Assembly: GCA_020465985.1 (NCBI GenBank)
Contig: JAANYP010006969.1
Coordinates: 43,964-107,963, forward strand
Direction of reading: 5' to 3'
Source of the DNA: Centrapalus pauciflorus
Lineage: Eukaryota; Streptophyta; Magnoliopsida; Asterales; Asteraceae
Length of the DNA stretch: 64,000 nucleotides
A program made the position numbers and the translations under genes. Shown piece by piece: positions 12,441 to 23,973 of the stretch. Within the stretch, counting starts at the first letter, position 1, and the number at the start of each line of letters is the position of its first letter. The notes under the pieces are model-generated. The model had not been told where the DNA came from and made no database searches. It saw only the letters and a program-made list of their open reading frames with translations.

Positions 12441-12560
12441 GGTTTATGTTATTCAAGTGAAATTTATCAGTGCTTTTGAGGGTTTATGCTATTCAAGTGG
12501 CATTTATTAGTGCTTAAGAGGATTTATGCTATTCAAGTGACATTTAGCAGTGCATGAATT
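12441..12560. repeat. Three tandem copies of a 40-bp unit
   Basis: Copies at 12441-12480, 12481-12520 and 12521-12560 share GTTTATG..ATTCAAGTG and CATTTATTAGTGCTT with a few mismatches each. Intronic minisatellite. Confidence 0.92.
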
Positions 12561-12711
12561 GAAAACTAGACTAAGTAATGTAAGATACTATCCTCCTGCT
12601 TTCTAGTGTGTACTAACATAAGAATGGTAATATGGTATACATCACACACAAACATACATAATGCCATGTGTGTCCCTATACATGTGAGAAAAGCAATCCA
12701 ATACACCATTA

Positions 12712-13006
12712 GGGGGTGTTTGGTTCATAGATTTTTTCTCTAGGATTTGCATTCTGTCAAAGGATTTGAATTATTTAGCATTTTCATTTGTGAAGATTTT
12801 GTCAAAGAATCTGCATTATCTTTTAAGAAAAAAATTGCTAATCTGAAGAATTGAAGGTAACTAAGATTTAAAATCCTAGGGGGGAGGCCGGGTTTTTAAA
12901 GAACAAAGAAGGAAGATTTAAGAAATTCTGGGATTTTAAATCTTTACTGAAATCTGCGAACGAAACACAGATGAATCCCGGTAAAATCCGCGAACCAAAC
13001 GCCCCC
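12712..13006. mobile_element. PIF/Harbinger (Tourist-like) MITE, intron 1
   Basis: A 295-bp element from GGGGGTGTTTGGTTC to GAACCAAACGCCCCC with an exact TTA duplication (12709-12711 and 13007-13009). Non-coding. The same family as 10018-10331. Confidence 0.85.
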
Positions 13007-13871
13007 TTAGTTATTGTAGAGCTTTTAATTTAACTTCAACTATTAACTCCTCAAGTGTATGCAATGTTATTTATAGCCCAAGGTGCACCGAGGTGCAGAA
13101 ACAAGGCAAGGCCAAGCCTCATAAAAGTACACAATAATATGAAAATCTCATTGGCCAGCAACCATTGTATCAAATTCCAATGTCCAAACCATGAATAAAT
13201 ACAGACACACACATGTATATGTCTTGAACCCAAGTAGATTGCCACTTTCTGTTTTCAATTATATTCCTATGTGTACTGTGCAATTCTGTTTCTTATAGAT
13301 TCGATTTATCAATCTCTTGTTCAAGATAATAGGGTTGTCCTCTTCCGATGATTGTGATTTATATACTCTAAGAAAAGTTTTTAAGCACATCTTTGGGTAG
13401 TTTCACAAACATAAAAGATCATGTACACCCTAGTACCCTACCAAACAGACATAAAAACCAAGAACTCCGGTAACAATGTACAAAAAAAAGTTGATTCCAG
13501 TGAGATTTTTTGGATACCAAAAAATATGTCAACCATCAAGAATCCAAAATCTGACGATCAACTTTCGTGTTTACTTCTATACGATTGTATTGTCTCTTTT
13601 CTATTATGAACAATATTAGGCATCACGATCTTTAACTTCTATTTCTCTTAATAAGTATGATCAAACATGGATGTGAACCAAAATTCATCAAATTGAACTA
13701 AATGCTCAATCCGTCCGCCACTTCCAGTCCACGATGATGTTCAAATGAATTCATAAACACAAATTAATCACAGGAAAATCAAAGAGGCAAATCATCAATA
13801 CACAGTCTATCAACGCGTGTGTGTGTGTGTGTCTGTGAGTGATAAAGAGAGAAAGAGATAGGAGTGCGTAC

Positions 13872-13960
13872 CTCGTCGGAGCGATGTGAGGTCCGTCGCC
13901 TGAGGACTGGTAGGGGGAGCGCCGATAAGAACCTCTGCGAGTTAACCACTGGTCTTCAAT
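13872..13960 (-). other. Probable 5' exon of the R3HCC1L-like gene
   Basis: GC-richer block ending in a strong donor (GACGAG then GTACGC). Joined to exon 2 it is open in the gene's frame: ATT at 13960-13958 followed by EDQWLTRRGSYRRSPYQSSG and onward to DGPHIAPTSKS before the exon 2 Met. It looks coding but has no ATG. Either it is 5' UTR or the original start codon has changed to ATT. The upstream edge, and therefore the promoter, could not be placed. Foldback DNA begins within about 100 bp upstream. Confidence 0.5.
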
Positions 13961-14049
13961 GGAGTTTCTAAATTTCCTTTCTAACTTTGAATTTTTTGAC
14001 GGGGTTATTACAAAAAAAAAACACTAATATTTTACGTTTTTTTTTTTTT

Positions 14050-14834
14050 TTTTCACTTTTCATTTATTTTAGTCACGTTGTTTACATGGAACAAGGGTTT
14101 TAGTTCTTAAAAAAATTTTACTAGACCACAAGTCTTTAAAATAAAAGGAGTTGTGTAATATTTTACTCCTTAAAACTAACGACGGTCAACTATAGCATTT
14201 TTGTCATTTAATATTTCATTGACCTAATTTTCATACTCTTTTTTTTTATTTTTTTATTTTTTGTTTATATCATAATTTATTTTCATATATATATTTTGTA
14301 TTTCTTTGTTTTATCGTTTAATTATCCAAATGTAACATTTTATTTTTTTCTTTATGTTGTAATTATTAATTTTTATTTGTATGTTTATTGTTATTATTAA
14401 TGCTAACTTTTTTTCAATATATTACTATAATTAATTGATTAATATTATTATATGATATACCTTGTTCAATTTTTTAATTAGTTATTGAAAATCCAATTTT
14501 TCTCCATTCTTTTTTTTCATTTAAGAAAGATAAAAATAAAAATTAGTTTCAGTTTATTTTCGTTCAAAAAATTTAAAATCGAAATGATTTAGTTTTTTTC
14601 TCCATTCAAAAAGTTCAAAATAACGTGTTGAAGTTTTTTCATTTGGAAAAAAAGTATATAATGTAAATGGTTTGTAGTTTCTTCTTTGAAAATATTTATT
14701 CAAAAATTTTAATTTTGAATGGTTTGAAAAAATCGAAAATTGAAATGGTTCGTCACTTTTTGATCAAACAAATTAAATTCTGAATGCTTCGCCTTCACCG
14801 TTTTTTATTGAAAAAATTCAAATTGTAATAGTTC
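14050..14834. mobile_element. Left arm of a foldback element (B family)
   Basis: Follows the left arm of the element at 47906-49877 in order: a decayed terminus with TTTTAGTTCTTAAAAA and ACTAACGACGGTCAACT, then TTTATATCATAATTTATTTT, TTAGTTATTGAAAATCCAAT and the ATCGAAATGGTTCGTC-type repeats. The gypsy element at 14840 interrupts it; matching interior repeats resume at 23286. Confidence 0.7.
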
Positions 14835-14839
14835 GTCTT

Positions 14840-16676
14840 TGTAACATCCGTCTTTTGGAACTGGTACGTGGAATTATTTTAGTGGATAATTATTCTATTA
14901 ATATTGGGTTGGTCCAATTATATCCCGTTTCGTGGATTGATAAGTGTCGGGATTGGGCTTGCGTGTCTCCGGGTTATAATTTTAACAGTGGATTATATTT
15001 TTGGGATCACGGGATAAATGGGTAAAATGGGCATTAATAGTGAAAATGTGATATCGGGTTCGGGTTATTGGGTTCGGGACCGGCTAAAAATGGAAACGTA
15101 CATATATGCCTATCTTTTCTTCTGCCTTATCCATTTGTGTGGGAACCTAAGTGATATGTGTGTGTGTTTTGTGTGAAAAGCTCCAGCAAGAACTCCTCTG
15201 AAATCCTAGTTAATTGCTGATATTTGAAGTTAGTATCTTCATCTCCATCTTTTGTGGATTCTTGAGCTCAAGGAAGGTAAGAAACCTCAACCTAATAGCT
15301 TTAATTTGGGTTGTATGTGTGAAAAGTGTGTAATAGCTTTTGAGCTTCTAAAAAGATGCTATATAGTGTTCATATGTGTTATTTTGGGGTTGATATCGGG
15401 TATCAAAAGGAGTTGTGACTCCTGGGCAGCCATGGAAATCGGAAAACAGAGCTGAGTTCAGTCGCTTGTCGCGGCGCGACCACCAGAGGGCCCGCGGCGC
15501 GACCAAGGACCTGTAGGGAAATTCCGAATTTAGTCTTATGAAATGAGTTTGGGTCGGAATTGTGTCGGGTTCCTTCGGGATTGCTCGGGTTGGGTTTTGT
15601 CTGGGTTTGGGGTCTCGTTGGGGTTAACTTGAGTCGGGTTTTGGGTCGGGTTTCGGGTATTGATCGAGTTTCGGTTCCGTTGGATTGTCGGGTTCAAATT
15701 GAGTCCGGGTTATTGTGATTATGTGATAAGTGCTATTCGGGATTGTGTTTAACCATTGGGACATCCGTGTGATTACAGGGACTAGCGGACAGCGAGCCGG
15801 ATTCGATCAGGGAGTTCAGAGTTCGGGGAATCAGTCAGGTGAGTACTCGAGTTGTTTTTCCAAACGCGCGCCATCCTCATGATTTTAGCTGTGTTGCTAT
15901 ATTGTGCGTGTTATATATATGAGACATGGACGTGAACCTCAGGTATATTCAATTCCTTATACGTGTTATGTATGAGATATGAGATCGATTCCAGGGGTCC
16001 GTGATGTGTTCCATACGGACAGTGAGTCGCGAAGGGGATCGCGCGGGTTGACTGTCCCTAACAGTCCTTGGGGCGTATATATACGGCAGGGCCTGTAGCC
16101 GGGTCGCTCTTGTGCTACAGGATTATTGCTGCTCACTGCTGTGTGCGGTGTCGGCCGGGGAGGGGTCCCCACAGGGCTTGTGTTACTATTCAGATCTCAT
16201 ACTTGTGTTTATATACCTGAGATGTGTGTTGGGCAATCGGGATAGGGACATGGATTGTATGATACGTGCTATGTGTTTATGTGTAGTGTCAACCCTCGTA
16301 TGCTCACGGGCTTTATAGCTCATGTCTTCGAGTCTAACATGTTCAGGGAATCAGAAGGGATCTCAGCCGCCGCTGAGATAGGTTCGAATGGATTTGAAGA
16401 CCTGTAATAGTTCTGTGTTTTGTTAGAACTAGTTGTGATAGTCGTTCTGGGATAATGTAATCAGCATGTGGATCCGATATTTTGGGATAATGTGTTTAGT
16501 TTAATCTGGGATTGCGAATGTACTGTATTGTGTTTAACCTTATGTATGAAGTTTAAAGTTTTAAATTGGCCATAATCTGCACTATCCTATGACACGTGTG
16601 TTATAGATTTTTTGCGTTATTGCCACTTACGATATTGTGTTGACGTGGCATTTCCGGGATCGGGAGGGGTGTTACA
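14840..16676 (+). repeat. 5' LTR of the gypsy element
   Basis: 1837 bp, TGTAACATCC to GGGGTGTTACA. It carries the perfect palindrome GTCGCGGCGCGAC (15468-15480) with a second GCGGCGCGACC copy about 20 bp on, and a 60-70 bp block near 15955-16020 that is missing from the 3' LTR. Confidence 0.95.
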
Positions 16677-16679
16677 GCA

Positions 16680-16691
16680 TGGTGTCAGTGC
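16680..16691 (+). promoter_or_regulatory. Primer-binding site (tRNA-iMet type, degraded)
   Basis: TGGTGTCAGTGC lies a few bases after the 5' LTR and resembles the usual plant TGGTATCAGAGC with two changes. Confidence 0.75.
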
Positions 16692-16859
16692 TTGTGGTTT
16701 GAAGCTTGAGTATCATTAGTGGATGCTTAACTTAGACCTTGTTTCGGTCCATGGGGGATCGTGTTGCGATTATATTAGTGGATTAACCGACCTGGATTAG
16801 TGTATAACGCTAGGTAATTTATCCTTTGTGCTTAATCGTTTTGTTTTGTGTAGATCAGT

Positions 16860-18524
16860 ATGGTAGATCAGGGAGAGGGATCGGGCGCGAGTAAGCCACC
16901 CAGTGACGAGTATATTCGCAAATCAGAGCTACTCGAGGTTTTGACCGAGTTTTACAGACAGCAGAAAGAGCAAGAGAGGGAACAGGGTCAGAATGTGGGG
17001 CCAGTGGTTCGGCATACCGAGACTAAGTCAGGGGGTGGAGCTTCTTCGTCTTCACAGCGGGGCGGATCTTTCAAGGATTTCATGACAGGGGCTCCGCCGC
17101 AGTTTCGGGGTGACGGTGAGCCGGGGGCGGCCATCGCATGGGAACGTGAGATTGAGGCTACGTTTCGAGTGGCCCATGTTGATCCTAGAGATATGGTTGG
17201 GTACGCTGCATATCAGTTACGGGGCGGGGCTTCACAGTGGTGGAAATCAATTGAGTCTTCGATGACCCAGTCCGCCGCATATGCTATGACTTGGGAGCAA
17301 TTTTGGGCAGTGTTTGAGCTCCAGTATATTCCTCGGGATGAGAGGCGGGAGATGGAGCGCCGCTTCTTGCATCTGCAGCAGGGTAATATGACAGTGCAGC
17401 AGTACGTCGATCGTTTTAATGAGTACTCACAGTTCGCGCCTCAGCATGTTGATACGGAGAGCCGTAAGGCTGATGCGTCTATCGATGGGCTTCGATCCGA
17501 TATCCGTGAGTTCGTGGGACTGCATGATACCCCCACATTTGCTAGAGCTCTTGAGATGGCCCGCATGAGGGAGCAGGAGATTCTTAAGCAGAGGGAGCAG
17601 CCCTCTTTTCAGAGGCAGCGCACCGGGACTTCAGATCAGCCAGCGAGTGTATGGAGGTCCTCCGGGGACGCCCCTAGTGATCAGCGTCCGGAACAGTGGC
17701 AGTTTTCGGGGCAGGGTTCAGGGCAGGGTTCGGGACAAAGGCGTGACAGGGACCGGGGCCGAGACCGTAGATCGAGGCGTCAGGGCCAGAGTCAGGGGTC
17801 GGGGGCTCAGAGCCAGAGCAGTGTGGGACAAGGGTCTCAGGTATCCGGTAGCAGGGTTGAGAGTTCATATGGGGATCGGGAGTGCCCGAAGTGTCATCGG
17901 CGCCATTCAGGGCAGTGTTTGTCAGAGCAGCCTCGTTGCTTTAGGTGCGGCCAGTGGGGCCACGCCGCGTCTGTGTGTACAGTTCCCGAGCCGCTATGTT
18001 TTCGTTGTGGGAGGCCGGGGCACCGTGTGAGAGACTGTCCGGAGCCGGGACCGACAGTTCAGGGGGCCAGTTCGAGTGGGGCCAGGGCAGAGCCGTCATC
18101 GTCCAGCCGCCGTGATTCTGTTCCGAGGGGCCGAGGACGAGTATTTCAGGCGATAGCAGAGGAGGCACGGGATGCCACAGATGTTGTTTCGGGTACGTAC
18201 ATTCTTAACGGACTTCGAGTTCGTGCATTGTTTGATTTCGGGGCCGATCGCTCCTATGTGTCTGTTGTCTTTTGTGCGTACTTTACTGTGTCTCCTTCTC
18301 CTTTGTCTGTTCCTTTGGCTGTTGAGAGGGTCGATGGGAGTTCGATGTTAGTGAGTCGGGTATATCAGGATTGCGTTTTAGAGATAGATTCCCATCGGTT
18401 TATGATCGATCTACTGCCGATTGAGATCAGTAGCTTTGATGTGATTGTGGGTATGGACTGGTTGACTGCCAGACGCGCTGATATTCTGTGTGCTAAGAAG
18501 ATCATCCGTATATCCATTTTCTGA
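16860..18524 (+). pseudogene. Gypsy Gag-protease reading frame
   Basis: An open 554-codon frame covering Gag and the start of pol. Visible: an N-terminal Lys/Glu-rich leader, a retrotransposon Gag capsid domain (about residues 75-240; WEREIEATFRVAHVDP, YQLRGGASQWWKSIE, FELQYIPRDERREME), a Gln/Ser/Arg-rich linker with repeated GQGS motifs, two CCHC zinc knuckles (CFRCGQWGHAASVC and CFRCGRPGHRVRDC) and an aspartic protease segment. The protease catalytic triad reads DFG where the family has D-S/T-G, so the protease is probably dead. The frame ends at TGA 18522-18524, just after VIVGMDWLTARRADIL, where a frameshift separates it from RT. The usual single Gag-Pol polyprotein is therefore broken. 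Confidence 0.9.
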
Positions 18525-19632
18525 CAGTGAGTGTGTTATTGTCTATGGGGAGCGTCACAAGGGAGACATCGGGATTGTGTCTGTGGCTAGGGCTCAGCGA
18601 TATGTGTCTAAGGGATGCGAGACCTTCCTAGCTTATGTAGTTGACGCAAGGAAGGAAAAGAAGACCTTAGAGGATATTCCGGTGATTCGTGAGTTCCCTG
18701 AGGTATTCCTAGAGGAGTTGCATGGGTTACCGCCAGATCGCCAAGTGGAGTTCCGTATAGATCTTGTTCCTGGGGCGGTGCCGATTGCGAAGACGCCTTA
18801 TAGGCTGGCACCGACGAAGATACGAGAGTTGATGTCTCAGTTGCAGGAGCTTTTAGATCGTGGATTCATCCGTCCGAGTTCATCACCGTGGGGTGCGCCG
18901 GTGTTATTCGTGAAAAAGAAGGACGACAGCATGCGGATGTGTATTGATTATAGGGAGTTGAACAAAGTGACCGTGAAGAACCGTTATCCGCTTCCACGCA
19001 TTGATGACTTGTTTGATCAGCTTCAGGGATCGAGCTTCTTCTCCAAGATCGACTTGCGGTCTGGGTATCATCAGTTGAGGGTCAGGGATGAAGATGTGCC
19101 GAAGACAGCGTTCCAGACTCGTTATGGGCACTACGAGTTCCTCGTCATGCCGTTCGGATTGACTAACGCACCCGCCGCTTTCATGGATTTAATGAATTGG
19201 GTGTGTAGAGCTATGTTGGATAGATTCGTGATCGTGTTCATCAATGACATCCTAATCTACTCGAGGAGCGCTGGGGACCACGAGCAGCACCTTCGAGAGG
19301 TTTTGACCGTGCTGCGCAGGGAGAAATTGTATGCGAAGCTGTCCAAATGTGAGTTTTGGCTGCGAGAGGTGCAATTTTTGGGTCATGTGGTATGTGCAGA
19401 GGGCATTAAAGTGGATCCGACCAAGATTGAGGCAGTGATGAGCTGGGAGCCTCCGAGATCAGTGCCAGAGATTCGTAGTTTTCTGGGTCTCGCCGGGTAT
19501 TATCGACGCTTTATCCAGGACTTTTCGAGGATTGCCTTGCCGTTGACGAGATTGACATGGCAGTCCGTTCCGTTTGAGTGGTCCGAAGAGCAGGAGCGTG
19601 CGTTCAGAGAGTTGAAGACCCGGTTGTGTTAG
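18490..19632 (+). pseudogene. Gypsy reverse transcriptase segment
   Basis: The +1-relative frame continues the polyprotein from CVIVYGERHKGDI through the RT palm (GFIRPSSSPWGAPVLFVKKK, IDYRELNKVTVKNRYPLPRI, FFSKIDLRSGYHQLRV, MPFGLTNAPAAF). The catalytic box, normally FIDD, reads FIND: the first catalytic Asp of the pair is Asn (GAT to AAT). The frame stops at TAG 19630-19632, where a CAG Gln codon is expected (LC-stop-APVLALPEG). The enzyme is therefore inactive on two counts. Confidence 0.93.
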
Positions 19633-20098
19633 GCTCCAGTGTTGGCCTTGCCGGAGGGTACCGACGACTTCGTGGTATATTGTGATGCTTCGGGGTCGGG
19701 TTTGGGCTGTGTTTTGATGCAACGGGAAAATAATCGCCTATGCTTCGCGACAGCTGAAGACTTATGAGGAGAACCATATCGTGCATGATTCAGAGTTAGA
19801 CGCCATCGTGTTCGCGTTGAAGATTTGGCGCCATTATCTGTATGGGTCTCGGTTTATTGTGTATACCGATCATAAGAGCCTTCAGAATTTGTTTAGCCAG
19901 AAAGATCTGAATATGAGGCAGCGCCGTAGTCTTGAGTTGCTAAAGGACTATGATTGCGAGATTCAGTACCACCCGGGTCGGGCTAATGTGGTAGCTGATG
20001 CGTTGAGCCGTAGGGCATGCGGCCAGACTGTGATATCCAGGGCCTCGAGGCTTGAGATTACCTCGACATTGACTGATAGTCTGAGATTAGCGCAGTAG
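19633..20098 (+). pseudogene. Gypsy RNase H segment
   Basis: RNase H begins VVYCDASGSGLGCVLMQ just after the RT stop. A 2-nt deletion near 19722 shifts the frame; it resumes as IIAYASRQLKTYEENH and continues through FIVYTDHKSLQNLF and HPGRANVVADALSRR. The frame ends in TAG 20096-20098, and a TGA follows at 20126-20128. Confidence 0.9.
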
Positions 20099-20128
20099 GA
20101 GGGCCTGCGGGGTGATAATGTGAAATGA

Positions 20129-20998
20129 GAGCGTCTGACCGGGCAGCTTGATTCGTTGATCAGAGACGATCGTGGGTTGTATATGTTTCATGATAGGGTC
20201 TGGGTTCCGAGGGTTGGGAATCTGCGGCAGTTGATCCTTGACGAGTCGCACCGATCGAGGCTATCTGTTCATCCGGGGAGTACTAAGATGTACCGTGATC
20301 TCCGTGACTTCTACTGGTGGCCGGGGATGAAAAGGGATGTGAGCCGGTATGTTGAACAGTGTATGACGTGCCTCAGGGTTAAAGCCGATAATCAGAAGAC
20401 GCACGGTCATCTACAGCCGTTAGAGATCCCCGAGTGGAAGTGGTACCACATTACGATGGATTTTATTGTGAGATTTCCATGCACGGTCCGTGGGAACGAC
20501 ATGATCTGGGTCATAGTGGATCGACTAACGAAGAGTGCGCACTTCTTAGCCGTTCGGGGTACTATCACCTTGGATCAGTTGACGAGACTGTACATCAACG
20601 AGGTGGTATCACGGCATGGGATTCCGATGTCGATTACTTCGGACAGGGATACGGAGTTTACATCTCGGTTCTGGCAGAGTTTCCAGCGGGAATTGGGCAC
20701 CAGGGTTCAGTTGAGCACGACTTACAGATCGCAGACTAACGGGCAGACCGAGCGCACTAATTAGGCCCTCGAGGATATGTTGCGAGCATGTGCTATCGAC
20801 TTCCGTGGTAACTGGTACGTGCATTTGCCATTAGTCGAGTTCGCCTACAATAATAGCTATCATGCAACGATTAAGATGGCTCCATTTGAGGCACTATATG
20901 GGCGCAAGTGCCTGACCCAGTGTCTTGGGGCGAGGTCAGTGAGCGACCTATCAGTGGGCCAGAACTGCTACAAGAGACCAGTGACAAGGTGGCTGTGA
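20129..20998 (+). pseudogene. Gypsy integrase segment
   Basis: Zinc-binding N-terminus with HPGSTKMYRDLRDFYWWPG and CMTCLRVK, then the catalytic core with the D-D-E residues recognisable in TMDFIVRFP, TSDRDTEFTSRF and NGQTERTN. A TAG at 20762-20764 replaces the expected CAG (Gln) right after the E region. A frameshift near 20915 follows YGRKC. Confidence 0.9.
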
Positions 20999-21503
20999 TC
21001 AGGGAGCATATGAGGGTCGCCCAGAGCCGTCAAAAAAGCTATGCCGATCGCCGTCTAAAAGAGTTAGAATTCAGTGTTGGGGATCGAGTCTTGCTCAAGG
21101 TGTCACCGTGGAAAGGGGTCATCCGGTTCAGACATCGTGGGAAGCTGAGTCCGGGTATATCGGGCCGTTCAAGATTGTTGACAGGGTCCGGGATCAGGCC
21201 TATCGACTGCGATTGCCTTCAGAATTGGCCGGTGTGCACGATACCTTTCACGTAAGTCATCTCCGGAAGTGTCTGGCTACAGATGATAAGTATGTGCCCC
21301 TATTCGAAATTACAGTCGATGATTAGCTGCGATATGTGGAGCAGCCCGAGGCCGTTACCGATAGAAAGATCAAGAAGTTGCGAAATAAAGAGATTGTCGT
21401 GGTACTCGTTCAGTGGAGACACCATAATGGTACCAACGCCACCTGGGAGCCCGAGTCAGAGATGCGATCGAGATATCCTTATCTTTTCCCGAGTTCGAGC
21501 TAG
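20999..21503 (+). pseudogene. Integrase C-terminus with chromodomain-like tail
   Basis: HMRVAQSRQKSYADRR and FSVGDRVLLKVSPWKG in one frame; after a shift near 21150, GPFKIVDRVRDQAYRLRLPS and FHVSHLRKC in another. After TAG 21324-21326 the tail VQWRHHNGTNATWEPE-SEMRSRYPYLF resembles the C-terminal chromodomain-like module of plant chromoviruses. Confidence 0.85.
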
Positions 21504-21524
21504 ATTCCGGGACGGAATCTCTTT

Positions 21525-21538
21525 AAGAGGGGAGGGTT
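21525..21538 (+). other. Polypurine tract
   Basis: AAGAGGGGAGGGTT directly precedes the TG of the 3' LTR. Confidence 0.9.
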
Positions 21539-23285
21539 TGTAACATCCGTCTTTTGGACCTGGTACGTGGAATAATTTTAGTGGATAATTATTCTATTAA
21601 TATTGTGTTGGTCCAATTATATCCCGTTTTGTGGATTGATACGTGTCGGGATTGGGCTTGCGTGTCTCCGGGTTATAATTTTAACGGATGGATTATATTT
21701 TTGGGATCACGGGATTAAATGGGTCAAATGGGCATTAATAGTGAAAATGTGATATCGGGTTCAAAAACGGCTAAAAATGGAAACGTACATATATGCCTAT
21801 CTTTTCTTCTCCCTCATCCATTTGTGTGGGAACCCTAAGTGATATGTGTGTGTGTTTTGTGTGAAAAGCTCCAGCAAGAACTCCTCTGAAATCCTAGTTA
21901 ATTGCTGAGATTTGAAGTTAGTATCTTCATCTCCATCTTTTGTGGATTCTTGAGCTCAAGGAAGGTAAGGAACCTCAACCTAATAGCTTTAATTTGGGTT
22001 GTATGTGAAAAGTGTGTAATAGATTTTGAGCTTTCAAAAAGATGCTCTATAGTGTTCATATGTGTTATTTTGGGGTTGATATCGGGTATGAAAAGGAGTT
22101 GTGACTCCAGGGCAGCCATGGAAATCGGAAAACAGAGCTGAGTTCAGTCGCTTGTCGCGGCACGACCAAGGACCTGTAGGGAAATTCCAAATTTAGTCTT
22201 ATGAAATGAGATTGGGTCGGAATTGTGTCGGGTTCCTTCGGGATTGCTCGGGTTGGGTTTTGTCTGGGTTTGGGGTCCCGTTGGGGTTAACTTGAGTCGG
22301 GTTTTGGGTCGGGTTTCGGGTATTGATCGATTTTCGGTTCCGTTGGATTGTCAGGTTCGAATTGAGTCCGGGTTATTGTGATTATGTGATAAGTGCTATT
22401 CTGGATTGTGTTTAACCATTGGGACATCCGTGTGATTACAGGGGCTAGCGGAAAGCGAGCCGGATTCGATCAGGGAGTTCAGAGTTCGGGGAATCAGTCA
22501 GGTGAGTACTCAAGTTGTTTTTCCAAACGCGTGCCGTCCTCATGATTTTAGATGTGTTGCTATATTGTGCGTGTTATATATATGAGACAGGGACGTGAAC
22601 CTCAGGTATATTCTATTCCATACGGACAGTGAGTCGCGAAGGGGATCGCGCGGGTTGACTGTCCCTAACAGTCCTTGGGGTGTATATATACGGCAGGGCC
22701 TATAGCCGGGTCGCTCCTGTGCTACAGGATTATTGCTGCTCACTGCTGTGTGCGGTGTCGGCCGGGGAGGGGTCCCCACAGGGCTTGTGTTACTATTCAG
22801 ATCTCATACTTGTGTTTATATACCTGAGATGTGTGTTGGGCAATCGGGACCAGGGACATGGATTGTATGCTACGTGCTATGTGTTTATGTGTAGTGTCAA
22901 CCCTCGTGTGCTCACGGGCTTTATAGCTCATGTCTTCGAGTCTAACATGTTCTGGGAATCAGAAGGGATCTCAGCCGCCGTCGAGATAGGTTCGAGATGG
23001 ATTTGAAGACCTGTAATAGTTCTGTGTTTTGTTAGAACTAGTTGTGATAGTCATTCTGGGATAATGTAATCAGTATGTGGATCCGATATTTTGGGATAAT
23101 GTGTTTAGTTTAATCTGGGATTGCGAATGTACTGTATTGTGTTTAACCTTATGTATGAAGTTTAAAGTTTTAAATTGGCCATAATCTGCATTATCCTATG
23201 ACACGTGTGTTATAGATTCTTTGCGTTATTGCCACTTATGATATTGTGTTGACGTGGCATTTCCGGGATCGGGAGGGGTGTTACA
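21539..23285 (+). repeat. 3' LTR of the gypsy element
   Basis: 1747 bp, very similar to 14840-16676. It lacks one of the two GC-rich palindrome-related units (22154-22166 remains, with one G to A change) and lacks the 60-70 bp block corresponding to about 15955-16020. Confidence 0.95.
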
Positions 23286-23886
23286 GTGTTTTTGTAATCT
23301 TCTTTTAATTAAGATCAGAATGTTTCTTTTCTTTGAAAAAAAATCAAAATTCATAATGGTTCACCGTTTTTTGATCAAAAAATCAAAATAGTTCGTCATT
23401 ATCATTTTCTTGATTGAAAAAATTAATATCGGGATGGATCTTTGGTTTAGAAAATAATATATAATAATGGTTTATCGTGTTTTGATAAAAAAAATCAAAA
23501 TTGTTCATTGTTTAATTGATCGAAAAATATAAAATAGGAATGGTTCATTATTTTTTTGTCACCGTTTAATTAAAATCAGAATGGTTGTTTTGTTTGAAAA
23601 ATAAAAAAAAATCAAAATGGTTCATTTTTTATTGAAAAGTCAGTGTGGTTCGTCGTTTTCTGATCGAAAAAATTAAAATCGGAATGATTACTATTTTTTT
23701 GTTTGAAAAAATCAAAATCAATATGGTTAGCGGTTTTTGTTCAAAACAATCAAAAATCGAAATGGTTCGTCATTTTTTTGATCGAAAAAATAAATTCGAA
23801 ACAATTCGTTGTTTTTTTGATCAAAAAATACAGATCCGATTGATTCGTCAGGTTTTTGTTCAAAAAAACTAAAACAAAATCGGTTG
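23286..23886. mobile_element. Interior of the interrupted foldback element
   Basis: A degenerate tandem array of about 40-bp units, consensus near GATCGAAAAAATCAAAATCG followed by GAATGGTTCGTCATTTTTTT. It continues the array that ends at 14834. The frame at 23645-23872 only reflects this repeat and is not a gene. The far inverted terminus is missing; a gypsy LTR begins at about 23888. Confidence 0.7.
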
Positions 23887-23887
23887 T

Positions 23888-23915
23888 GTAACATCTGTTA
23901 TTTTAGGTACTCTTT

Positions 23916-23973
<58 letters not shown>

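Larger units (their letters stand above)
14835..23290 (+). mobile_element. Degenerate Ty3/gypsy chromovirus-like retrotransposon with both LTRs
   Basis: Full structure: 5' LTR 14840-16676, primer-binding site, gag-pol remnant 16860-21503, polypurine tract and 3' LTR 21539-23285. Near-perfect 5-bp target duplication: GTCTT at 14835-14839 and GTGTT at 23286-23290. Domain order Gag-PR-RT-RNaseH-INT with a C-terminal chromodomain-like segment (VQWRHHNGTNATWEPE) fits the Tekay/Del group. At least four frameshifts and five in-frame stops make it non-autonomous. It sits inside the foldback element of 14050-23886. Confidence 0.95.

Noticed and set aside
17647..18030. 127-codon frame inside gag
   Set aside because: Shadow of the Gly/Arg-rich Gag linker in another frame.
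23645..23872. 75-codon frame with periodic FFDRKNK motif
   Set aside because: The period equals the 40-bp DNA repeat of the foldback arm; no sign of selection as protein.
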